Origin: Bacilli bacterium
GTDB lineage: Bacteria > Bacillota_I > Bacilli_A > RFN20 > CAG-826
Assembly (NCBI GenBank): GCA_035326105.1
Contig: DAOKYO010000002.1
Span: 372,001-436,000 of the forward strand
Direction: 5' to 3'
DNA: 64,000 bases
Shown piece after piece: positions 33,642 to 42,066 of the stretch (within the stretch, counting starts at the first letter, position 1; the number at the start of each line of letters is the position of its first letter). The notes beneath the pieces were generated by a model that was given only the letters and a program-made list of their open reading frames with translations, was not told the origin of the DNA and did not search any database. Position numbers and translations under genes: made by a program.

Positions 33642-34798
33642 GCGATATATTCCTTTAAAATGGTAATGAAACGATCAATTTCATCGATGGTTGTGAGATA
33701 TGAAAAACTGAGACGAACGCTGCTATCAGCGCGTTTCTTATCACCGGTAAGAGTTAAAATGGTAATAGAGGCATTTGTTTCGCTATCGCATGCTGTATGA
33801 TTCGAGATATAAATGCCATGATCAGACATGTATTTAATCGTGGAGCGCGATTCTTTTCCAAGAATACTGATATTAAGAATATAAGGCAAATCTTCAGGAG
33901 TGCTATTAATAATTATGTCTTTGATGCAATTCAGTTTCTCACGTATATAACGATTGATATTAATCACATTTTGATTATTCTCATTGAAATTAATCATGGC
34001 GATACGCAACGCTTTTTCCATTGATACGATGAGTTCAGTTGTCGGTGTTCCGCGTCGAATAAGAGTTGTTGAATGTCCACCATGAATGATGGGCGTCAAT
34101 TGAGTTCGTTTACTTTTAATAAGTAATCCAACTCCTTTAAGACCATAAAACTTATGAGCCGCCATACTAATCAAATCAACGCCATTTAAATCAATATTTT
34201 CTTTGCCGATAGATTGCGTCGCATCCACATGGAAAAAGACCTTAGGATGTTGTCTAAGCATTGTTTTAATGGCGGCGATTGGTTGACGAATGCCAATTTC
34301 AGAATTGATTGATCCAACAGATACTAAAATCGTATCGTCATCAATGAGCTTTTCCAATTCATTTATATCAACTCGTCCCCATTGATTGCTGGGTGCAATT
34401 TTAACATTAAAACCCTGTTTAGCTAAATAATTAGCAGAGGCAATGACTGATGGATGTTCAAAAGCAGTTGTAATAATTGTTTTTCCAAACTTACCATATT
34501 GTAAAGCAATACCTTTTAAGGCAAGGTTATTCGATTCAGTAGCCCCGCTCGTAGGAATCAATTCGTAGTGGCTCGGCAAGCCTAAAAGAAGGCGAATTCT
34601 TCTCAATGATTTGGTAATTTCATTCGCCGCTTTCAATCCTAAAGCATGAGCGGAATTTGGATTGCCATAATATTTAATTGCAACGCGTTTAAAAGCCGCT
34701 AAAACAAGGGTATGTGCGGGAGTTGTCGCGGCATAATCAAGATAAATATCTTTTGCCTTATTAAAATGGTCTTTAACTATAGGTGGCTTCTGATGCAT
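33638..34798 (-). CDS. Cysteine desulfurase, NifS/IscS-like
   Basis: 386 residues. The PLP-binding lysine lies in SMAAHKFYGLKG, the LDYAATTP start and TSGATESNNLALKG motif are present, and a candidate catalytic Cys lies in ISNHTACDSE. It releases sulfur from cysteine for Fe-S clusters or other thio-compounds. The catalytic loop lacks the usual Ser-Ser-Gly-Ser lead-in, so activity class is uncertain. Confidence 0.88.
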   Translation of the reverse strand: MHQKPPIVKDHFNKAKDIYLDYAATTPAHTLVLAAFKRVAIKYYGNPNSAHALGLKAANEITKSLRRIRLLLGLPSHYELIPTSGATESNNLALKGIALQYGKFGKTIITTAFEHPSVIASANYLAKQGFNVKIAPSNQWGRVDINELEKLIDDDTILVSVGSINSEIGIRQPIAAIKTMLRQHPKVFFHVDATQSIGKENIDLNGVDLISMAAHKFYGLKGVGLLIKSKRTQLTPIIHGGHSTTLIRRGTPTTELIVSMEKALRIAMINFNENNQNVININRYIREKLNCIKDIIINSTPEDLPYILNISILGKESRSTIKYMSDHGIYISNHTACDSETNASITILTLTGDKKRADSSVRLSFSYLTTIDEIDRFITILKEYIA

Positions 34799-34824
34799 TG
34801 TAAAATAAACTTTCTCATTTTTAT

Positions 34825-35802
34825 TTAATATTTAATAAACTTGCTTCCCGGGACTCCACAAATGCTGCATCTCTCAGGAATAGACTTTTCGATATTTCCA
34901 CAAACTGGACAGAGGAAGTAGAAAACTTCTTCAGTTTTATCAATATTATCTAATGCTTCTTGATAAAGACGAGCGTGAACTTCTTCTGCTTTCATGGCAA
35001 ATGTAAAAGTCATTTCAGCGGCTTTATTTCCTGATTCTTTTGCTTCTTTAACAAAGTCGGGATACATTTCTTTATATTCGTGAGTTTCTCCTATAACACC
35101 ATCTTTGAGGTTATCCACTGTGGAGCCAATCTTTCCCGCTACTTCAAAATGTTTTAAAGCGTGTAGAGTTTCGGCTTCTGAGGCGACTCTGAATAATTTT
35201 GCTGCGTTTAACTTGCCTTCTTTTTCAGCTTTTATAGCATAGGCTGTGTATTTTCGATTTGCTTCGGCTTCTCCTTTAAAGGCTGCCATTAGGTTTTCAT
35301 ATGTTTTGTCTTTCACGTCTTTTTTCTCCTTGTTTTTACTTAATAATATTATTAGTTGTTCGACTTTTTCTTTTGGAAAGTCTTTCGCTTGGTTTTCTTC
35401 AAGCTGTGACTTGAGAAACGCGAGCGTATTCTCGCTTTGAGGGAGCATATATCCCGCTTCACGGATGATATCTTCTACTTGAATACGATTGGACATTTGA
35501 AAAGCCTTGAATAATTTTCCGGATAATTCACTAGATATGCTCTCTTGTTTTGATTTACTTTCAACAAGGTTCTTTAAAACACTTACCACTTCATCAGTTT
35601 TTTCTTGCTGATCAGGGTAATCAAAAGGAACCATCGAAATCGCTCCAGAAGGACAAGCTTCTGCACAATTTCCACAACCGATACATTTTGATATATCAAT
35701 AATGCTGTTCTCTGTGTCTGTTGCTCCAGTTGGACAAACATAAAGACATAAGCAGTCTTTAGTGCATAGGCGGATATTTCTCACGGCGTATTTTTTAGGC
35801 AT
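34825..35802 (-). CDS. Ferredoxin-rubrerythrin-rubredoxin fusion
   Basis: 325 residues. An N-terminal 2x[4Fe-4S] ferredoxin (CTKDCLCLYVCP and CIGCGNCAEACP) is joined by a helical linker (~65-170) to a rubrerythrin diiron domain with paired E-x2-H motifs and ends with a rubredoxin-like CPVCG ... CSICG. Rubrerythrins reduce hydrogen peroxide in anaerobes; the attached ferredoxin could feed electrons directly. ATG 35802 follows AAGGAGGAC and overlaps the upstream gene by eight bases. Confidence 0.85.
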   Translation of the reverse strand: MPKKYAVRNIRLCTKDCLCLYVCPTGATDTENSIIDISKCIGCGNCAEACPSGAISMVPFDYPDQQEKTDEVVSVLKNLVESKSKQESISSELSGKLFKAFQMSNRIQVEDIIREAGYMLPQSENTLAFLKSQLEENQAKDFPKEKVEQLIILLSKNKEKKDVKDKTYENLMAAFKGEAEANRKYTAYAIKAEKEGKLNAAKLFRVASEAETLHALKHFEVAGKIGSTVDNLKDGVIGETHEYKEMYPDFVKEAKESGNKAAEMTFTFAMKAEEVHARLYQEALDNIDKTEEVFYFLCPVCGNIEKSIPERCSICGVPGSKFIKY

Positions 35803-36475
35803 GCTTATGTCCTCCTTCAATCTTTTCAAATTTGAAATTTGGCACTTTGCATACCGGACAGACATCGGGCAATTTATCACCAACATAGATAAATCCGCAT
35901 ATAGTACATACATAAACACCTGTATTATCCGTCATCGCTTCGCCTTCCTTTTTATAACGAGTTAAAAGAGAATTTAAAATGCGAGTGACTTTCTCACTCC
36001 ACACAAGAGCGCGAAGAGCGCCCCTATCTTTAACTTTGTTCGCCACTGCATTAGCGTTTGCGTAGCCTTCTTCAAGATCTTTTTTAATTAGTTCAACAAG
36101 TTGACTAACATCAGGATTATTCTCATGAGCAGAAATATTTCGATAATATTCTGCCAATTCTTTAAATAAAGAGGCTTCTTGAGACTTGTATTGCTTTTCG
36201 CATCCTCGAGCTAGATTCGTGCAAAGAGCGCTTATCTGTAAAGGAGACATTTCTTTCATAGAATCTAGATGTTCCACTACTGGTGCTAATGTGTTGACAT
36301 CATTTGATGGCAAATCATCAGCTTTCTGGAAATCTGATTTTACCGCGCCACAAATGGGACACACCCAATCACTAGGTAAATTTTTCCACTTTGTGTTTGG
36401 CTTAATACCAGCTTCTGGCAAGCCTTTTTCTTCGTCGTAAACGAAACCACAAATAGCGCAAATATACTTAGCCAT
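35795..36475 (-). CDS. Two-rubredoxin protein with helical middle
   Basis: 226 residues: N-terminal rubredoxin (CAICG ... CPICG, 1-55), a helical region of about 100 residues, and a second rubredoxin-like domain (CTICG ... CPVCK) near the C terminus. It would carry electrons, probably to the adjacent rubrerythrin. The end is His-rich. Confidence 0.82.
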   Translation of the reverse strand: MAKYICAICGFVYDEEKGLPEAGIKPNTKWKNLPSDWVCPICGAVKSDFQKADDLPSNDVNTLAPVVEHLDSMKEMSPLQISALCTNLARGCEKQYKSQEASLFKELAEYYRNISAHENNPDVSQLVELIKKDLEEGYANANAVANKVKDRGALRALVWSEKVTRILNSLLTRYKKEGEAMTDNTGVYVCTICGFIYVGDKLPDVCPVCKVPNFKFEKIEGGHKHA

Positions 36476-36544
36476 GTTCTACCTCCTTAAAAATAAACTT
36501 TTATATGCATAAAATAACACAAGTGCATATTATGCGATAATCTT

Positions 36545-36901
36545 TTATTCACCGCATTCATTATGGTGTGTATGTTCATGACATACTGAGCCGGTCGTTT
36601 TTAAGTCACCTTTTAGGTATTTTTCAACAGCTTCTTTTGCGTTACCAGTTGCTCCAATGATAACTTCTACATTTCTATTGTTAAATATTTCGACGGCTCC
36701 TCCACCCATCCCGCCACTGATAATCGCATCAATGCCATGATCAGCTAAAAAATTAGGCAAAAATCCTGGCTTATGCCCGGGATTGAGCAAAGAACTTTCC
36801 TCAACAATCTTTTCGTTTTGAATACTGTAGATTAAAAAACACTCACAATATCCAAAGTGTTCGGTTACATTTTTGCCATCGCTGGCTACTGCTACTTTCA
36901 T
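36545..36901 (-). CDS. NifX/NifB-type cofactor-binding protein
   Basis: 118 residues of the dinitrogenase iron-molybdenum cofactor biosynthesis domain: MKVAVASDGKNVTEHFGYCE, GIDAIISGGMGGGAVEIF. The tail is rich in His and Cys (CHEHTHHNECGE) and may bind metal. No nitrogenase genes are nearby; such proteins occur widely in anaerobes near MinD-like ATPases. Confidence 0.82.
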   Translation of the reverse strand: MKVAVASDGKNVTEHFGYCECFLIYSIQNEKIVEESSLLNPGHKPGFLPNFLADHGIDAIISGGMGGGAVEIFNNRNVEVIIGATGNAKEAVEKYLKGDLKTTGSVCHEHTHHNECGE

Positions 36902-36914
36902 TTTTTTCTCCTTT

Positions 36915-37754
36915 TTAAATTTTTATTTCATTACCAGTTGATAAATAAAATACATTATCACCCATTATTTGTTTCAGTTCTTCATACGCTGTTATGCCCG
37001 TACAATGACAAGTGTAAAACTTGGCTTTTGTACCGAGAAGATATGAACCAATTTCCGATATAACATTTGAATCTTCATATACGCCCGAAGAATGATTAAA
37101 CAAATGAAATCCTCCTATTATATAGTCCAAATTATTTTCATTATTTGCATAATAATGTTCAAGAATATTAATAATTCCTTTATGAGCACAGCCCACAATT
37201 AAGACAATCTTATTATTTTCTTTAATAATCAAATTTTGTTCGTGAGCAAAGTCATCACGTACATAGGTTTCGCCTATTTTGACTAGTAAATGATCGTTTG
37301 CTGATGGGCACATTTTATTCCCTTTTACATTAGAAAATAGTTCCAGTTCTTCATCTATTACTAATTTATCTTCTACGAAAATAAAGCGATTGCATGATAA
37401 TAATGTTTTATCTATTCCAATGTATTTTTTTTCACCATTTGGTCGGTCAGAATAAAACTCATCAAGCGCCATTTTACTGATATAGATTTTGGCGTTGCTA
37501 TTTAAACCTAAGAAAGTTTTAAGACCTCCACAGTGATCATAATGTCCATGAGAAATAATTACTAAATCAACTTTTGATAAATCCACACCCATTTTCTTTG
37601 CGTTTTCAGCAAATAGCCCACTTGACCCAGTATCAAATAGAATTTTGTGACGTTCTGTTTCAATGTACAGGCTTAGCCCGTGCTCTCCACCAAATGACTC
37701 AGAATTGGAGATGTCATCGACGAGTGTTTTAATTATCACAATATAGTTCCTCAC
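36915..37754 (-). CDS. Metallo-beta-lactamase-fold hydrolase
   Basis: 279 residues with the metal motif SHGHYDHCGG and later GCAHKGIINI and CHCTGITAYEEL. The set resembles the MBL group annotated as dihydropteridine-phosphate synthase-like. It is always seen with NifX/MinD genes in such clusters, function unknown. It overlaps the upstream ATPase gene by 26 bases. Confidence 0.8.
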   Translation of the reverse strand: MRNYIVIIKTLVDDISNSESFGGEHGLSLYIETERHKILFDTGSSGLFAENAKKMGVDLSKVDLVIISHGHYDHCGGLKTFLGLNSNAKIYISKMALDEFYSDRPNGEKKYIGIDKTLLSCNRFIFVEDKLVIDEELELFSNVKGNKMCPSANDHLLVKIGETYVRDDFAHEQNLIIKENNKIVLIVGCAHKGIINILEHYYANNENNLDYIIGGFHLFNHSSGVYEDSNVISEIGSYLLGTKAKFYTCHCTGITAYEELKQIMGDNVFYLSTGNEIKI

Positions 37755-38616
37755 TTTCTTTTAGAAGTAATTCCATTGTTTTAGCGTAAACATCCTTAGC
37801 TGCTTCTCCTGCTAAGCAATCGAAATCTGTGATGCATTTTCCTTCATTAATGGCCTTAACAGCATCAGAATCATATGGTATTTTTCCAACAAATGGCAGA
37901 GAAGACTTTTCACAAAAGACTTCAATTTCTTGGTTTTTTGCAGGGTTAATATCATATTTGTTAACGCACACCGCTATTTTTGTCTGAAGCTTTTTAGCTG
38001 TTTTAATGATGCGTTCCATATCTTGAATTCCTGACACCGAGGGTTCGGCAACAATTAGCACCATATCAATACCATTTAAAGAGGCTATAACGGGGCAGCC
38101 TATCCCGGGTGAACCATCAATTATAGCGATTGGTGTTTCCTTAATTGCTTCTTTCATTTGCTTTTTCACTTCAGTAACCAATAAGCCAGAGTTTCCACTA
38201 CCGGTTTTGAGTTGAGCAGTTGAAAAAACTGCATTATCTTTATATAGCATAAGCTCTCCAGAAACCATCGGTTTTAAAGATATTGCTTTGGCAGGACAAA
38301 TAGCTTCGCAAACTCCACATCCTTCGCAAGAAAATGGATCAATTTTTATTTCTTTTTCTTCAGTAATTGCGCCAAACTGACAGTTTTTTATACAAAGGTG
38401 ACAATGAATACATAATTCTGTGTTAACTTCCGCTTTTGGCAACCCATAAAAATCTGTTCTTTTTGGTTTGCTTAAATGGTTCATTACTAGATGCAAATTA
38501 GGGGCATCAACATCGCAATCTGCATATGCTTTCGCATTCGATAGTTTAATGAACGCGCTAGCAATAGTAGTTTTTCCCGTGCCTCCCTTTCCACTAAGAA
38601 TTAATAACTGTTTCAT
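37729..38616 (-). CDS. MinD-superfamily ATPase with inserted ferredoxin domain (second copy)
   Basis: 295 residues. The deviant Walker A GKGGTGKTT is near the N terminus, followed by an insertion with two [4Fe-4S] motifs (CIHCHLCIKNCQ and CEGCGVCEAICP) and the DGSPGIGCPV switch region. COG1149-type proteins are thought to handle Fe-S clusters. It is a paralogue of the next gene and overlaps it by 23 bases. Confidence 0.85.
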   Translation of the reverse strand: MKQLLILSGKGGTGKTTIASAFIKLSNAKAYADCDVDAPNLHLVMNHLSKPKRTDFYGLPKAEVNTELCIHCHLCIKNCQFGAITEEKEIKIDPFSCEGCGVCEAICPAKAISLKPMVSGELMLYKDNAVFSTAQLKTGSGNSGLLVTEVKKQMKEAIKETPIAIIDGSPGIGCPVIASLNGIDMVLIVAEPSVSGIQDMERIIKTAKKLQTKIAVCVNKYDINPAKNQEIEVFCEKSSLPFVGKIPYDSDAVKAINEGKCITDFDCLAGEAAKDVYAKTMELLLKESEELYCDN

Positions 38617-39451
38617 GTTGTGCCTCCTTAATTACCTTAGTGAGAAGTGAACTAAATATACGTTTGTACTTTTCGCTTTCTCTGACTGCAATTAAACCAT
38701 TCGAATTTAAAAGACCAAGTTCGTTGTCAAAAGGGATCTTTCCTAGTATGTTTATTCCATTTTTAAGACAGAATTCTTCTGAAGGATTATTTCCGTTCAA
38801 ATACTTATTAAGAATCACTCCATGGGGTTTTCCAAACATTTTAACCAAGTCATAAACCATGGCAAGATTATGTGCTCCAAACAAACTAGGTTCTGCAACC
38901 AAAATGCAATAATCTGCGTCTTTAATGCTTTCCATCACAACACAAGCGCTACCTGGCGGACAATCAATAAAACTAATAATTGGATCTTGAATATCATCTT
39001 TTAAGAGTTTTTTTATAATAGGAACGCCTGAAGATTCTCCAGGATTCAAAATTCCTGTCATTACCGAGACATTTTCTGATACTCCTTTTTGAACGTAGCC
39101 GATTGTTTTATACTTCACTGATAAAGCTCTTTCAGGGCAAAATAAAACGCAGCCTCCGCAAGAGTGGCATATCTCTTCAAATATGCGCAACTTATTTCCC
39201 ACGTATGCTAATGCGTTGAATTTGCAAAAGTTTATACATTTGCGACAACCAATGCAAAGATTTTCATCTACGACTGGGAGTTTTATTTCAACTTTGTCAG
39301 AAACGACTGAAGCGGGTTTGAAAAAAAGGTATCCATTAGGTTCTTCTACATCACAGTCAATATAGAACGCCTTTTTTGCTACCGCAGAAAGATTAACAGA
39401 CACCATTGTTTTGCCTGTCCCACCTTTACCACTCAGTACCGCAATTTTCAT
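38594..39451 (-). CDS. MinD-superfamily ATPase with inserted ferredoxin domain (first copy)
   Basis: 285 residues. SGKGGTGKTM Walker A, ferredoxin motifs CIGCRKCINFCK and CHSCGGCVLFCP, and CPPGSACVV. ATG 39451 begins two bases after the stop of the NifX-like gene; an earlier in-frame start would overlap that gene. The pair of ATPases probably forms a heterodimer, as inferred from co-occurrence. Confidence 0.85.
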   Translation of the reverse strand: MKIAVLSGKGGTGKTMVSVNLSAVAKKAFYIDCDVEEPNGYLFFKPASVVSDKVEIKLPVVDENLCIGCRKCINFCKFNALAYVGNKLRIFEEICHSCGGCVLFCPERALSVKYKTIGYVQKGVSENVSVMTGILNPGESSGVPIIKKLLKDDIQDPIISFIDCPPGSACVVMESIKDADYCILVAEPSLFGAHNLAMVYDLVKMFGKPHGVILNKYLNGNNPSEEFCLKNGINILGKIPFDNELGLLNSNGLIAVRESEKYKRIFSSLLTKVIKEAQHETVINS

Positions 39452-39452
39452 T

Positions 39453-39821
39453 CTATCGGTTACCATGCCCGTGAAACCCGGCATGGATTTCACCTAGTAA
39501 GCTTAATTTTTCATCTTTAAAAGCATTAATGTTTTCTTCGATGGATCCATTAATTATTTTATAAATGCGAATATTCGCTGCATTAAATACATCGGCAGCA
39601 TTTTGCCCGCATCGAAAAGTAAGCAAAGCATCGACAGCATTATCTGCAATTAGTTGCGCTGCTCTAATACCTGCTCCCCCTTGAGAACTTGCAGCAAGGT
39701 TATTAATAAAAACGCTTTCACTAGTATCAATATCGTAAATAAGAAAATATGGGGCGCGTCCAAAAGACACGCATACAGGACTATTCATTGATTTTTCATC
39801 AACAGGAATGGCTATTTTCAT
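39453..39821 (-). CDS. NifX/NifB-type cofactor-binding protein
   Basis: 122 residues of the same family as the 36.5-kb protein (MKIAIPVDEKSMNSPVCVSF, DALLTFRCGQNAADVF), ending in a His-rich HAGFHGHGNR. The first gene after the regulator in this run. The start overlaps the regulator stop by four bases. Confidence 0.82.
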   Translation of the reverse strand: MKIAIPVDEKSMNSPVCVSFGRAPYFLIYDIDTSESVFINNLAASSQGGAGIRAAQLIADNAVDALLTFRCGQNAADVFNAANIRIYKIINGSIEENINAFKDEKLSLLGEIHAGFHGHGNR

Positions 39822-40210
39822 TTTTTCATTTCCTCCTTTTTGGTTTGAAAGTATAACTCATTATGTCGACATCGATATCCTCGACATCCACAACAACTGT
39901 TTCCGCGTTCAATATCACTATAAAGTTGATAATTTCCACCTTCTATTCTAAGAACATTTCCATTGACTAGAGATTCAGCAATTTTAGCTCTTGCATCCTG
40001 ATATAGTTTTTGAACTGTAGCCCGAGAAACTTGCATTTTTTCAGCACACTCTTCTTGAGTTAGTTGCTCTAAATCTATAAGACGTATCGTCTCATATTCT
40101 TCAATCTTCATAATCGTTACTTCATTTTGTATACTTGTTTTTGTTAGCGGTCCAAAAACTTCACTTTCTGGTAAGCAACACACTTTTTTCCATTTTCTTG
40201 GTCTTGGCAT
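39818..40210 (-). CDS. DUF134-family DNA-binding regulator
   Basis: 130 residues. MPRPRKWKKVCCLPE and the HTH segment QEECAEKMQVSRATVQKLYQ identify DUF134. The C terminus has a Cys cluster (CCGCRGYRC) that may sense metal or redox state. ATG 40210 follows GGGG; a start 36 bases upstream lies in the promoter and is unlikely. It heads the redox run and probably regulates it. Confidence 0.85.
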   Translation of the reverse strand: MPRPRKWKKVCCLPESEVFGPLTKTSIQNEVTIMKIEEYETIRLIDLEQLTQEECAEKMQVSRATVQKLYQDARAKIAESLVNGNVLRIEGGNYQLYSDIERGNSCCGCRGYRCRHNELYFQTKKEEMKK

Positions 40211-40233
40211 TATATTTACCCCATAAAAATTTC

Positions 40234-40278
40234 TGGCATCTGCCACTTATATTATAAAGTATTTTTGGCATATGTCAT
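40234..40278 (-). promoter_or_regulatory. Promoter with two operator dyads for the DUF134 operon
   Basis: On the minus strand -35 ATGACA (40273-40278) and -10 TATAAT (40251-40256), spacing 16. Dyads TGGCATCTGCCA (40234-40245) and TGGCATATGTCA (40266-40277) lie on either side of the -10. The rest of the gap up to 40503 is AT-rich and empty. Confidence 0.75.
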
Positions 40279-40502
40279 TAACTATTTAAAATTTTTAAGT
40301 CATAAATTTGAGAAAATTAACAACTACACGCAATATATTCACAAACGCGAGTTGCAAAAATTATATAACTCCTTACATAGAGCCACTTAACAAAGAACAT
40401 GTCTTTGAATTTCGCCAAATCACACTCTTAGAAAAAGAAAGAATCATCTTTTGATGAAAATGGTCTAATCTAGAAAAAAATAGATGATATTTATATTATT
40501 TG

Positions 40503-41135
40503 TTACTGCTTTAACGATAAACAAACGACCGTCTCCACATGAGTTAATCCGGCAGAAACAATTGTTCCGTAATCAGATGAATCTCCGATTGCTTTTATGT
40601 CCTCGGTATCGTTAAAGACTCTTATCGTTTTGAAAGAAGGTCCTTCAACCGCTTTGCCATAATTAGGATGAAACATCTTCATTATAGCTTCTTCCTCTTC
40701 TTTTCCTATTTTGTTAACAAGCCTAAACAAAGTAGGATCATGAACAACAAAATCAAGAGTAATTGCAGATGGAAGCTTCTCATTACATATGTCTTTACAG
40801 TGAATGATTTTTTCCTTTAGGCATTCACTAAGCTCATCAAAAGAACCTATTTCCTTATGAATATATGAATCGTCTTTATGCGCATAATTCTTATCAGCTT
40901 CATACATAGTATCTTTATAAAGAGGATCGTTTTTTGAAAGAACAGAGCGCTCGTTTTTTGAAAAAACGTTTGTGTAAATTAAGCGCAAATTAAGATAAAA
41001 AGTTTTTAACTTTTCATCAACTTTTTCCCTTAAATTAATATAAGAAAGCTCTTTTGCATGAGCTCCAATATACTCGATGCTGTCGACGCATTTTTTTGCA
41101 TCAATCAAGTAACGAGCCAGTTCCCATTTATTCAA
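40503..41135 (-). CDS. Hypothetical protein beside the Mrr-type gene
   Basis: 210 residues, helical in the first half, no motif recognised (ends THVETVVCLSLKQ). It lies 11 bases after the Mrr-type gene and probably shares its transcript. It could be a small defence component, but nothing in it shows this. Confidence 0.6.
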   Translation of the reverse strand: MNKWELARYLIDAKKCVDSIEYIGAHAKELSYINLREKVDEKLKTFYLNLRLIYTNVFSKNERSVLSKNDPLYKDTMYEADKNYAHKDDSYIHKEIGSFDELSECLKEKIIHCKDICNEKLPSAITLDFVVHDPTLFRLVNKIGKEEEEAIMKMFHPNYGKAVEGPSFKTIRVFNDTEDIKAIGDSSDYGTIVSAGLTHVETVVCLSLKQ

Positions 41136-41146
41136 AAAAAGGCCCC

Positions 41147-42054
41147 CTATGCTAGCTCATCAAAGTAATCTTTATCGATTTCTTTTGTTTGATATGTTTT
41201 TCTAACATGAACACCGACACCATATTCATACATTAAGTCGACGAGTTTATCTCCATCGATAAGGCTTAGGTTCTTATGCTTCTGAGCATATTCCACCGCT
41301 TCTTTGCTATATGAAGCCGTTGTTATGAACACTCCCTTTGCGCCATCAATGTCGCCTTGAAACTGTGCCACCATAGGCCTACCGATCGTTCCTTCTTTAT
41401 ATAATTTTGCTTGATAGTAAATCTTCTCTAATCCTAGTTTATCCGCAAGAATAATTCCGTCTACACCGCCGTCTCTAGAACGTTGTGTTACTTTCCCAGA
41501 TTCATTATCATAGCCATAGCCCATCGCAAGCAAGAGGTCCAAACAAACCTTTTCAAAGAAATCAGGAGAGGATTGCTGAAGGTTTGTTAAAATCTCGGTT
41601 TTTACAGTTTCCCTGATTATTCCTTCGTTTTCTACAATGATATCTTCTGGAGAATCGCCGATATCGGATGGTTTGATATTGCTGGCCTCGCAATTGGCTT
41701 CGTGTTTTTTTGGCGCAACGCGAATTTTGTATTCTTCGCTTATGGTTTTCAGATAGTTGCTATTGATTGAATTTAACTTTTTGGAAACAACGAGCTCTCC
41801 ATTTTTTGAGATTATATATATATAGCTCTTCTTGGTCTTTCTAAAAGGCCAGCCATCAGCAAGTGAGAGATTGCGAAACCGACATTGTCAAAAAATTTAA
41901 TATTTCCATTGTTATTTCTAACTTCTAAAACCTCACCATCGAGCTTCATGAAATAAACTAGTTCTCTTTTTATTTCTCCATTTTCACGTTCCTTTTCGTC
42001 TGACATCAGGTTAAGAATTGGTAACATAACATCTTCATATGTTGGTATTTTCAT
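41147..42054 (-). pseudogene. Mrr-type restriction endonuclease, frame broken at a (TA)6 tract
   Basis: The first part (41812-42054) encodes the Mrr N-terminal winged-helix domain (VMLPILNLMSDEKERENGEI). The second part (from ~41810 to 41147, another frame) encodes the catalytic domain with GGVDGII and YYQAK (the PD-ExK core). Removing one TA unit would join them as RAIYIISKNGE, matching the family. The gene is therefore either off through slippage or dead. Normal Mrr length is about 300 residues, and the restored product would be 300-302. Confidence 0.78.
41813..41824. repeat. (TA)6 tract at the Mrr frame break
   Basis: Six TA units between the two reading frames of the Mrr-type gene. A change of one unit restores the frame. 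Confidence 0.85.
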
Positions 42055-42066
42055 AAAAATAACTCC

